DNA from: Scatosoma sp002474405
GTDB taxonomy: Bacteria > Bacillota > Clostridia > Christensenellales > Borkfalkiaceae
Direction of reading: 5' to 3'
DNA length: 64,000 nt
Assembly: GCA_937892545.1 (NCBI GenBank)
Contig: CALAFO010000095.1
Coordinates: 1-64,000, forward strand
Both the position numbers and the translations under genes were made by a program. The notes under the pieces are model-generated. The model saw only the letters and a list, made by a program, of their open reading frames with translations, ran no database searches and was not told the DNA's origin. Shown here piece after piece: positions 26,378 through 37,000 of this stretch. How positions within the stretch are numbered: position 1 is the stretch's first letter; the number at the start of each line of letters is the position of its first letter.

Positions 26378-27622
26378 TTATTTGCGAATCGAATCCAGAT
26401 AGTCCGCAATCGCTTTCTTTTCCGCTTCCGAAAGCGAATTGTTGTCCTTCATGCGTTCAAGCATCTCGCTGTAAGCCTCGTTGAATACATCTCCGTAATA
26501 GGTTTCGCCGTTGATTATTTGGTTCGCGGGCGCCGCTTTCGAACCTTCGCCGTTGGAATTGGTGTTATTATTATTTCCATCGCCCGAACCGTCTCCGAAA
26601 GAACTGCTACTGCTGCCGTTGCCGGAATCTGCGTCGCCGGGTTCTTCACCCGGATCCTGACCGTCGCCTTTCCCGCTGCCCGGATCCGCAACTTGGTCGA
26701 ACATCGCCGTAACGGTCTTCGTCGCCGTCGCTTCCATATCTTCGCGGTACGGGGAAGTTACTCCGTCCGACCACCCCACGAAAACGTATCCTTTCTGAGG
26801 CAGCGCCATCAGCTTCACTCCAAATTCTTCGCCTTCCGTTACTTCAAACGTATACGCCGTATCTTCAAAATTCACGCCGTCCAGCACTATCGTCGCATTC
26901 ACCTTGCCGGGCGCCTTATACGAAATTCCGATTCTGCTCTGGAACGTATCGGGAATCCATGCAATGCCGGTTGTTTCGAAATATTTGCCGTTGGCAAGAT
27001 CTATTTTTGTCTGTTCGTTTTTCGCATCCACCGCGGCAAGCAGCGCGGCGTTCTCTTTTTTCGTGAAGTCAATCACCCAGCCTTTGCCTTCCACGGTATA
27101 GGTAATATCGTACGTCTGCTTTTCTTTCAGCGAATCCACGAAGTGCTTTCCGCCGTCAGGCGCCACCGCCGCCGCCACCGTCATGCCGGTGCCCAGCGTA
27201 GCGCTGATCGCCACCGCCGCAATCAACGGTACCGATACCGCGATTTTCAGCATTTCGGAACTCACCGATTTCATCGCGTTCATCGCGTCCTCGCGTTGCT
27301 TCATCGCGATAAACGATTCGTCGTTTTCAAGTTCTGCCATCGTCAGGATTCTTTCTTCCAGCCCCAGCGTATCTATCCGCTGCGCAATCTTCTTTGTGGT
27401 AGGGCGGAACTTAAACTTATAGAACAGCGGCGTCGCAATCGCCGTTGCGGCGATAAACAGTCCGAGTCCGATATAAATGCCCGCCTTGAACCCCGCCAGC
27501 CAGCTGGCGGCAATGCACACGAACATCAGCGAAAAACCAATCGTCAAACCGCACAGCAATGCTTTCAGAATGCTTTCGCGCCCGATCCTCTTGTAATACT
27601 TTTTAAATACTTCGCTTGTCAT
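26378..27622 (-). CDS. Membrane protein with exported B-repeat-like domain, first gene of the MoxR operon
   Basis: This 414-residue protein has a pair of transmembrane helices (about 19-38 and 45-65), a cytoplasmic loop with RFRPTTKKIAQRIDTLGLEE-like sequence (KFRPTTKKIAQRID), and a third helix (about 128-153). The segment after it is outside and ends in an InlB-like half repeat (ALPQKGYVFVGWSDG), then a long Gly/Ser/Asn/Asp linker, then a conserved-looking helical end (YYGDVFNEAYSEMLERMKDN). The two-helix start and loop resemble the uncharacterised membrane proteins found beside MoxR-DUF58-VWA sets. AAGGAGG precedes the ATG. A strong promoter at 27738-27766 makes it the first gene of the unit. 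Function unknown; it may be a membrane platform or client of the ATPase (inference). Confidence 0.82.
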   Translation of the reverse strand: MTSEVFKKYYKRIGRESILKALLCGLTIGFSLMFVCIAASWLAGFKAGIYIGLGLFIAATAIATPLFYKFKFRPTTKKIAQRIDTLGLEERILTMAELENDESFIAMKQREDAMNAMKSVSSEMLKIAVSVPLIAAVAISATLGTGMTVAAAVAPDGGKHFVDSLKEKQTYDITYTVEGKGWVIDFTKKENAALLAAVDAKNEQTKIDLANGKYFETTGIAWIPDTFQSRIGISYKAPGKVNATIVLDGVNFEDTAYTFEVTEGEEFGVKLMALPQKGYVFVGWSDGVTSPYREDMEATATKTVTAMFDQVADPGSGKGDGQDPGEEPGDADSGNGSSSSSFGDGSGDGNNNNTNSNGEGSKAAPANQIINGETYYGDVFNEAYSEMLERMKDNNSLSEAEKKAIADYLDSIRK

Positions 27623-27737
27623 CTCTCCGAACCTCCTTGTTCCGTTTTAGATTTTTTCCGCCGCGTTTTTCCCGCGCTTCCGGAATCTTTTTTCTTATAT
27701 ACCGCCCGAATTTCGTTCTTAAACGATATATGTTAAG

Positions 27738-27766
27738 ATTATATCACATTTTCCCCGATTTGTAAA
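27738..27766 (-). promoter_or_regulatory. Extended -10 sigma-A-type promoter for the MoxR/VWA operon
   Basis: A -35 TTTACA (27761-27766) and a perfect -10 TATAAT (27738-27743) with a TG extension are 17 bases apart on the minus strand. The predicted start is near 27731, giving a leader of about 110 bases. Sequence from 27767 to 27962 is AT-rich; no gene is seen. Confidence 0.8.
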
Positions 27767-27962
27767 GCATTCCCGACCGAAAACGCGAATAAATAACTGA
27801 TTTCTGATAGATTTTTCGAATCGATTCTATCTTAAAATCAAATTACCACGCAAAACGGACAAAAAACAAATATACATGCAGGACAATTATTTTTACTATT
27901 ATATGCAGGAACCGCGCGGAAATGTTTCCATATTTATGCAGTTTATGCAAAGTTTATGCAAT

Positions 27963-28004
27963 CCGAAAAAACGAAAAGCCGGCGACAGCTTATCGCTGCC
28001 GCCG
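27963..28004 (-). terminator. Intrinsic terminator of the giant LRR gene
   Basis: On the minus strand a 10-bp stem (CGGCGGCAGC with GCTGTCGCCG, one G-T pair) and a 5-base loop are followed by GCTTTTCGTTTTTT. It lies about 60 bases after the stop codon at 28062. Confidence 0.88.
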
Positions 28005-28061
28005 ACCGGTTTAAACCCCTCGAATCCGTTTATCGATTCATAGTTTCGTTTGTCTTGCGGA

Positions 28062-31000
28062 TTACTTTCCGTTTTCGCCCGCGGTAGTCGTTTCCGGACT
28101 GTAATTCCACACAATCTTCGCAAAACACTGGCTGATCGTCTGTTTCTCCCCGGAATAGGTAGAAACGTCAATCATCCATCCGAAGCCGCTTTCCTTATCC
28201 GCGTTCCAGAGATTATAAACCTCGGAAGCCGATCTTTCAACGTAAATCGTCTGTTCTGCCGTCCAGCCGCTGAACGCAACCTGTACCGTCGTAACACTGG
28301 AAGGAATTATTATCGATTTCAGCGAGGTGCAGTTATCAAACGCACCGGAAGCAATCTTCGTAACCGTATCGGGAACATTGATGGATTGCAGTTTCGTGCA
28401 ATCGGTAAACCCGTCCAGAGTTTCGATGCCGTCGGGAATCTGCACCGAAGTCAGTTCCGTGCAACCTTTGAACACACGTCCGCCGAGAGAGGTTAACGTA
28501 CTCGGCAGCGTTACGTTTGTAAGCTTCGTACAACCGTTAAACGCGTCGTACAAAATCTCCGTAACGCCTTCGGGAATCACGATTTCCGTAATACCGGAAT
28601 CGCGGAAAAGGCTGTTAGGAATCGAAGTTATGTTCGCAGGTAACGTAACGGAAGTCAAAGCCGCGCAATTCTGGAACATCGATGCAGCGAGAGTTTCTGC
28701 ACCGGAAGGAAGAGTAACGGTCGTCAGAGCCGAGCAGCCGTAGAACATATTCTGTCCGAACTGCGCCGTATCTTTCAGGAATCGAACGTCCGTCAGATTC
28801 ACACAGTTGGCAAATACGCCGTCGGCACCGGTACTCGAACCGCCCAGATACGTTTCCGCCCCTTCAATCACAACGCTCTGCAATGCAGAACCGGAAAATG
28901 CACCGGCTGCAACGGAGCGGGTACTGATTGCTCCGGAAGAAGTGTACGTAACGCCGTTCAGCGTTTCGGGAAGAATAACTTTTTCCAGCTGAGTTCCCTT
29001 AAACGCCTGTTTGCCGATCGTTTTCAGCGTTGCGGGGAATACGGAAGTTTTCAGCGTTTCCGCTTCGTCACTTTCATATCCGTTATAAGTAATCTTCTTC
29101 AAACCGGAACCGTCAAACGCATAATCGCCGATGCTTTCCGTATTGGAAGAAATTACAATTTCCTCAAGATATGTCGCATTCTGGAAGTACTTGGAAGCAA
29201 TCGTCGTTATCGATTCGGGAAGAACCAGCTTCTTCAGGTTTACGCAGCCGTCCAAAGCTCCCGCGCCGATTTTATCGTCCTCTCCCAGCGCAATCGTATT
29301 GTCTTCAATTACAAGACCGGCAGGGATGCAGATAATCGTCCCGTCCGCCTTGTAAAGCAACCCGTTTTTCGCTTCGAAATTCGTATTTACGTCCGTATTG
29401 AACGTTGTCAGTTTAGCGCAGCTTCCGAATGCCGAAGTATTGATAGTGGTAACGTTCTTCGAAAGCGTAACCGAAGTTAACGAAGAACAGCCTCTGAATG
29501 CCGAAACGCCGATGGTAATCTTGCCCGTAGCGCTTGCCAACGTAGCCGTTTCCAGCTTCGTAAGCCCGGTGCATCCTTCAAATGAACTCTCCCCGAATGA
29601 AGTAACTTTCGTTAAAGAAGTAAACGGGAAAGCGGAAATCTTAGCGCCTTCGGGTGCGTCTTCGGGAACTTCGCTCACAAGCGACGTGCAATTTCTGAAG
29701 GCATATTTGCTTATGGATGTAAGTTTACCCGTATTCAGCTTTACGTCCGCCAATTTTTCGCACCCGTCGAACATACCGGTTGCAACGCTCGTCGGCGTCG
29801 CCTTGGATAAATCGATACTTTCAAGGCTACGGCAACCGGCAAACGAATAGTTACCGAATGTCGTAAGCGTACCGCTAATCTCAATGCCGCTCAGGTCAGA
29901 GCACCCGTAGAACACGGCTTCGGGCAATGCCGTAACGCTCTTGGGCAACACAACGTTTTTCAGTTTGCCGCAATTTTTAAACATCAGCTTGCCCAGCGTT
30001 ATTTTTGCCGCTTGACTGCTTGACGTTCCGTACGCACCGGAAGTTACTTCCGAAAACGTTACCGTTTCAAGCTGAGCGCAGTTTTCAAATACGCCTTCGC
30101 TATCCGAGTTTGTCAGCAGCGTCGTGGAATTTTCCGCACCGTCGCCGAAGCCCATAGGATATTTCGACTTCGTGGTGCCGGTATTGCTGTACCACACGCC
30201 GGAAAGGTCGGCTTTTTTCAGTCCCGTTCCCGCAAACGCGCCTTTGCCGAATACCTGCACTTTCGAAAGATCCAGTTCGCCGGTAATCTTGCCTTCTGCG
30301 TTTTTCGTTCCCGCAACCTCGGTAAGCGGACAATTTCTGAATGCCAGCCCGCCGATTCTCACAACGTTGTTCAGGTCAAGATAAGTCAGCTGCGTGCAGC
30401 CGTCAAACGTACCGGACATTTTCGCGGAAGTCGTCTTGTACTCATCTTCCTTTCCGTCGGTAGTATTCCACAGTGCCGAAGGTTCTCCCGTATATCCGGA
30501 ATCCCCCGTAAGAGTTTCGCCGAGACTGGTAAGACTATCCGGCATACGTACTCTCGAAAGCGCCGTATTTCTGAAAGAATATTTTCCGAGATATACAAGC
30601 TGATCGGGGAATCTGCTTAAATACACGGGCGTTTCTTCGGTGCCGTCCACTTTCGTTTTATTCACATAAGCAAGGTTGGTGCACCCGTCGAATAAATAAT
30701 CTCCGAGTACGTTGCTTGCGTCTGCCGAAGACAGAATCACTTCTTTAATCGAAGTACAATTCTGGAAAGTATACGAACCGACTTTAAACTGCTTCTTTCC
30801 CGAAGTCACGTAAATATACCCGAACCCGACAATCTGCGAAAGATCTGCTTTCGGCTCGCCTTCCGTCTGATTCGTCGAATTTGCGCCGACCACGCTTTCC
30901 AGACTCGTGCAGTTGATAAACAGTTTCGAAGGAAGCGTTTTGATATTCGCTCCCAGCGTTACCTTTTTCAACGAAGAGCAGTTAGCAAACGCACCTTCGC

Positions 31001-34000
31001 CAACCTGCTTGTCGTTCGCGTTCAGTGTGATTTCCGTCAGCGATTTGCAGTTCAGGAACGAATAGTTCTGAATCCACTGTACCGATTCCGGAATATTGAT
31101 TTCTTTCAGGTTTTCGCAATGTGCAAATACGAAACCTCCGTCGTTACCCGTTGTTTCCACACCGTAATAAGTATAGAAATAATATCCGATATGCGTCAGT
31201 TTTTCGGGCAAAGTTACTTTTTCCAGCGATTTGCAGTTATAGAAAGTATATCCGTTCAGTTTCGTAACTTTCGAAGGGATCGCGATAGATTTTAACGAAA
31301 CGCAGTTTCTGAAAGCCCATTCGCCGATGGTATCAAGCGCGCTGTTTTCCGCAAATTCCACGGTTTCCAAGCCTATGCAATCATAGAAAACTCTGTCTTC
31401 TATCGCCGTAACGCTTGCGGGAATAATCACCTTTTTCAAAGTGGCTTTTCCTGCAAACACGCCGGATTTCAGCGTGGTAACGCCGTCCGCGATTGCAAAC
31501 GTTTCGGGAACGTCGCCTAAAATATAGGTGATTTCCGTTCCGTCCGTACTGTATATCACAGAACCGTCCGCTTTAAAGTACCCAAGCTGATTTCCGCTGT
31601 CGTCCGTCGGCAGTTTTACTTCGCTGATCGAACCGCAATAGTCGAATACGTTGGTTATATCTGCCACCGTAGACGAAAGTTCTATCGTTTTCAGCTGTTT
31701 GCATCCCTTAAACAGTTCTGCTCCCAGCGCCCCGGTGTTCAGCACTTCAATCGTTTCGGGGAACTTGAACGAGGTAAGTCCCGTGTTTTCAAACGCCTGC
31801 GTAGCGATAGACTGCAACGAACTCTTGCCTTTCACCGCGCCCGTCTCTTCGTCGGTTTCCGCATACGTTTCAAACGTTACGGATTCCAACGCGGAGCAAC
31901 CGTAGAAAGCGCCGCCGCGGGTTCCTTTCGACTCTATAGCTTCTATCGTTGCGGGCAGCGTTATGCTTTCCAGTTGCTGGCAGGAAGCAAACGCATTCCC
32001 TTCGATTTTTTTCAGCTTGCAGTTTTTGCCGAAATCAACCTCTTTAAGCTGCTTACAGTAAGCAAACGCACTGTTTTTAATTGTTTCCAGCGCGCTGTTA
32101 TCGCCAAACGAAACGTAAGTAAGCGCCTGCGTGTCATAGCTATCGGAATAAGCAAACGCCCGTTCGTGCACGGTGGTAAGTTTGCTGTTATCAGCAAAAA
32201 TCACTTCCTTCACGTTAGATTTTGCAAACACCTGCCCGTTTCTCGAATAGGACGAAGCAGAAGAAATCGTATCTTCGCCGAAATCGGTAACGTTTGCACC
32301 GATTTTAATCGTGGTATTTTCGGGGAACTTCGTTTCATAGAACGCCTGAGCGCGCACCGCCGTCAGTTTTTCGGGCAGAGTCAGCGTAAGTTTTCCGGTC
32401 TCGTCCGCCTGAACGTCCTCTCCGTTTTTAATCATACTCAACGCCGTACCCGTAAACGCGCCGTCGCCGATCACCGAAACGTCGGAATCCGCACCGAAAT
32501 CTATCGTCGCTAAATTTGTGCAATACGCAAACGCATAAATACCGATAGAAGCAAGTCTCTTCGGGAACGTAATCGAAGTCAGCGAAATGCAGCTCTCGTT
32601 TGATTGAGAAGAACTGGACCCGGTAGTTTTTGTATAGTATGAGAATGCGCCCGTAAAAGTACCGGTACTGGAGCTGCCGCCGCTCGTAGAAGTAGACGAT
32701 CCGTCTTCCAGTACCAACGGATTTTCATCATTGCCCTCGGCAAAGTCTACGGTAGCCAGCGAAACGCACCCCTGGAAGGCGCCCGCGGCAATCGAAGATA
32801 CCGTGTTGGGGATAACAATCGTTTCAAGACCGCTGCACCCCTTGAACAATCCGGTTTTAATCGTTTTCAATCCTACGGGGAGTTCAAACGTCGTCAGCGC
32901 TTTCGCGTTATACAACGCATTTTCGCCGATATCGAACGATTCTCCCGCCAATTCGCCGTTAAAGCTCACCGAAGTAACCCCGGTATTGTAAGCAAACGCT
33001 TCTTTATAAATTTCAATCAGCGTGTTCGGCAGTTTCACATCGCCCGTTTTGGCAAACGGACAGAAATACAATCTCACCGGCACTTCTTTCGCCGTCGATT
33101 CGTCGCCTTCTTTCTCGTACTTCCCGAAGAGCATGCCGTTTTCCGAATAATAGTGCGTATTGTTTTCGTTTACGTCCACTCTTTCCAGCTTCGGAGAAAC
33201 ACCCGTCGATTTGAAAAGGTCCATCGAAACAAACGTATATTTCTTCGTTTCCGAACCTTCTTCCTTAACTTCCGCCCATGTGCCGAGGCGTTCTACGGAA
33301 GCGGGCAGACTAACGCTGACAAGTTCCGCGCAGTTTGCAAACGCACCGTCGCCCACGGACACAACGCCCTCGCGAAGCGTAAGCGCGGTAAGCGCGCTGC
33401 AGCCCGAAAAAGCTTTCGCGCCGATGGTAAGCTCGCCCGTGCCTTCCTCAAACGTGAACGAAGTCATATATTTGCAATTCTGGAACGCCCCTTCGCCAAG
33501 AGACGTAACGCGGGCGGGGAGCTCGAACGCCGTAAACCCGTAGCACCCGGAAAACACGTTGTCGCCAAGAGTCAGCGCCTGTTCCTCGGCGGTTTCTCCT
33601 TCCGCGGAAGCGACAGGCTTCTTCCACACCACTTCGGTAAGCGCCGTGCAGTCTTTGAACGCCGCGTTTCCGATTTCCGTTACGTTCGCGCCGATCGTAA
33701 CTTTCGTAAGCTTCTTTCTGCCTACAAACACGTTCGCGCCGATCGTCGTAATCGATCCGGGAAGTTCGTACTCACCCTCTTTCAACATCGGGTAGTACAA
33801 AATCTTCGTAGGAATATTTACCTGTTCTTCGCTCAGATGTTTATCGTAAATAACGCCGTCGCTGCCTTCGTAGTAATAGTCGTTCTCTTTATCTACGGTT
33901 ACGGTAGCAAGTACGGCGTTGGTGCCGCCGAACACCGCGGAAATATCCACGTTCGCAAGCCCCTTGCCGATATGCAGCGTTTTTACGCTGCTTCCGCCGT

Positions 34001-37000
34001 AAGAGGAAACAAACGCCCCGTCTTTGAACGTAACGCTGCCGCTGCTGTTTACGGTTACTTCCGTAATGTTTCTCGTATCGCCGAAAGCCGACGTACCGAT
34101 ATAACGTACATTTTCCGTAAGCGTAAGCGCTTCAATCTTCCAGCAGCCGTAAAACGCCCGATCTTCGATTCTGAGGTCGGCGTCATCCTCACCGCCTTCA
34201 AACGTCAGCGTCGTAATTGCACTGCAACCTTCAAATGCCGATTCGCCGATATACTGAAGTCTCGCCGGCACCGCAAACGCCGTAATTTTTGTGTTCTTAT
34301 AAAACGCCTTGTCGCCGATTCTCGTTACCGAATCGGGCAGTACAACCGCGGTATCCGTTTTGCCTGCGGGATAATACAACAACGTTTTTCCGTCGGCGCT
34401 CAGCAGCATGCCGTTCTGCGCGGAATATACCTGCGCCTGCCCCGTCGCCGCATTGCCTCTCACTTCGATATTCGCCAGATGGCTGCATCCTTTGAATACG
34501 GACTGCGTATAAGAACCGTCGGCAGCTTGAGCGTCGTACAACTTCATCGTCATAAGACGTGCGGGCAGAATCAGGGTTTCAAGATTGTAGCAGCTTTCAA
34601 ACGCTTTTTCGTCGATCGTCAGCGCTTTTTCTTCCGTCCCTTCCGGTGCGGCAAGGAATTCCACTTCCGTCAGGGAACTTATGGAAGCAAAACCGTTTGC
34701 CATCACGTTCGTAACGCTTGCAGGCACAACAATTTTCGTCAGCTTTCTGCGTGAGAATACTTCCGCGGGAATCGTCTCCACATCGTCGGGAATGGTATAA
34801 ACGCCGCTGTTCCCGGTTTTCGCGTTGGGGAAATAGAACAGCGTCTTTCCGGTAACGCCGTCGTTTTTGATTACCACGCCGTCCTTTTGCGTCTTTCCGT
34901 CTGCCGCGGTAATTTCCGGAGAATAGTACACCGGGTCCGCAGTGCCCTCTACTTCGTAAATCGTTACGGATTCGAGCGCGGAACAATCGGAGAACGCCTC
35001 CGGCACAATCTTGGTGATGCTGTTCGGAATGTTGATGGCAACGATATTTTTGCATCCGGTAAACGCTTCCGCTTTGATTTCCAGCACCTGTTTGCCTTTA
35101 TACGTCGCGGGAACGGTAATCGTAGTGAGATATTTCGCGCCCGCCGCGGGCTTTTTCACGTTATAGCCGCCGAAACCGGCTTCGTATTCGAATATTTCCG
35201 CCCAGCGCGCGGTAAGCGTAGCGCCGCCGAGATACTGCCAGCCGTTTTCGGTGATGCTTGCGCCGTTCTGGTCCGCTACCTGCGTGTTGCCGTTAAACCA
35301 GCCCACAAACGCACGGTTCGTGTCGTTCGATTCGGGCACGGGTAAAGTGAACGGCTGTCTGTATTTCACAGTCGCTCCTTCCGATAAGTCGGAGGCGTTA
35401 TACGTGCTGCCGTCCAGAGTCAGATGATACGATTTCGGCTCCCACTTCGCATACAACGTCAGATTTCCGTCGTTTTCGAATACGGGCAACGCGCCGTAAG
35501 TCAGTTCGTACTTCGTTCCGGTCCCGTTTTCGCCGTCGTACCAGCCGGCAAAATCATAGCCGTTGAAATCGGGTTCGGGCAGCGTAATTTCATCGCCCGT
35601 CGCAAAATATCTGTCCGCAATCGTCTGCTCGCTTTCGCCTACGTTGTAGCTCACGGTATACGCTTCCACCGTCGTTTCCGCCCATGCCGAAGCCACGCCC
35701 GCCGCATTGTACGAACGCACGCGCAAAATATTGTTTCCGCTCGTCGTCAGCGTAACTTTCGCGAAAGCGCCGCTCACTTCGAAAATTTCGCCGTCGTTCA
35801 CCTGTACTTCGTATTTCTTCGCGCCTACAACGCTGTTCCAGGTCAACGTCCCGTTCGAATATTCGGGGTTCAGCTCCACCGCGGTCGTCAGCGTGAGAAT
35901 CTCGCTGAACAGGGAATTGCCCGCCGCAGTCTCGTCTTTCGCGCAGACGGAAATCGCGTACGTCCTGTTCGCGGCAAAATCGCTCGCGGTAAACGTATAC
36001 GTGTTCGTATCCGTGTCAATCGTTCTTTCGCCGATTTTAACGATATATCCTTTCGCGCCCTCCACGGCGTTCCAGGTCAGCGTGTAATCGTTCAGTACCG
36101 GCTTCGAAGGCGCGGCAAGCGTGCTCTTCGTCCAGGTTACGGTTGCTTCGTCGGAATCTTTGAATCCTCTGCCCACGGCAACCAGTTTGAACGTATATTC
36201 GCCCTTCGCATAACCTTTCAGGTCAAACGAGGTTTTCGTGCCCATATTGATCGCTTCGCCGTCGTTGATCGTCAACAGATAGTTATCCGCGTACTTCACC
36301 GCGCTCCACGATAATTTTTCGTTCTTCCCGTCAAGCACGAAGTTTTCGGGCGTCGCCAGCGATCCGTCGAACGTATACGTTTCCGATACGGAATTGCGAT
36401 ACCCTTCTTTCGCCACCGCCGTTACGGTAAACGTAATGCCGTTATCTTTCATATCGCAGCCGGAGAAATCGTAGAACGTATCCGTTCCGAGGTCGATTTC
36501 TTCATGAACGTGATTTTCCGTGCCGCACTCGTACGTAAGCAGATACTTTTCCGCGCCTTCCACGGCGCCGAACGTAAACACGGAAGGTTGCTTCACCGCA
36601 AACAGACATACACGCGCCAGCGTCTTGTTTTTATAATACGCTTTCGTCTCGCTGTTGCCGCTCTTTACGGTAACCACGTAATCGCCCGCTTCCTCCGCGG
36701 AAAAATCAAACGAATATCTGAGCGAGGAAGTCGTCGTTTCGCGCACCGTCTGCTCCGTGCCGTCGTCCGTCAGTTTCGCAACGGTGATTTCATACGACTT
36801 GTTCACGCCGAGCGACGTCCAGGAAATTTCCTTTTCTCCCACGGAAACCGCGGGAACGCCGGAATTTTCCCATACGGCGTACAGCACGATGTTTTCGTAA
36901 ATCGCGTCGCCTTCGTTATATTTCGCCGTCAGCTTCGTTCCGTCGTTGTACGCGCTGTACCACCAGCCGAGGAATTTCGCTCCGTCATTTTCTTCGGGCT

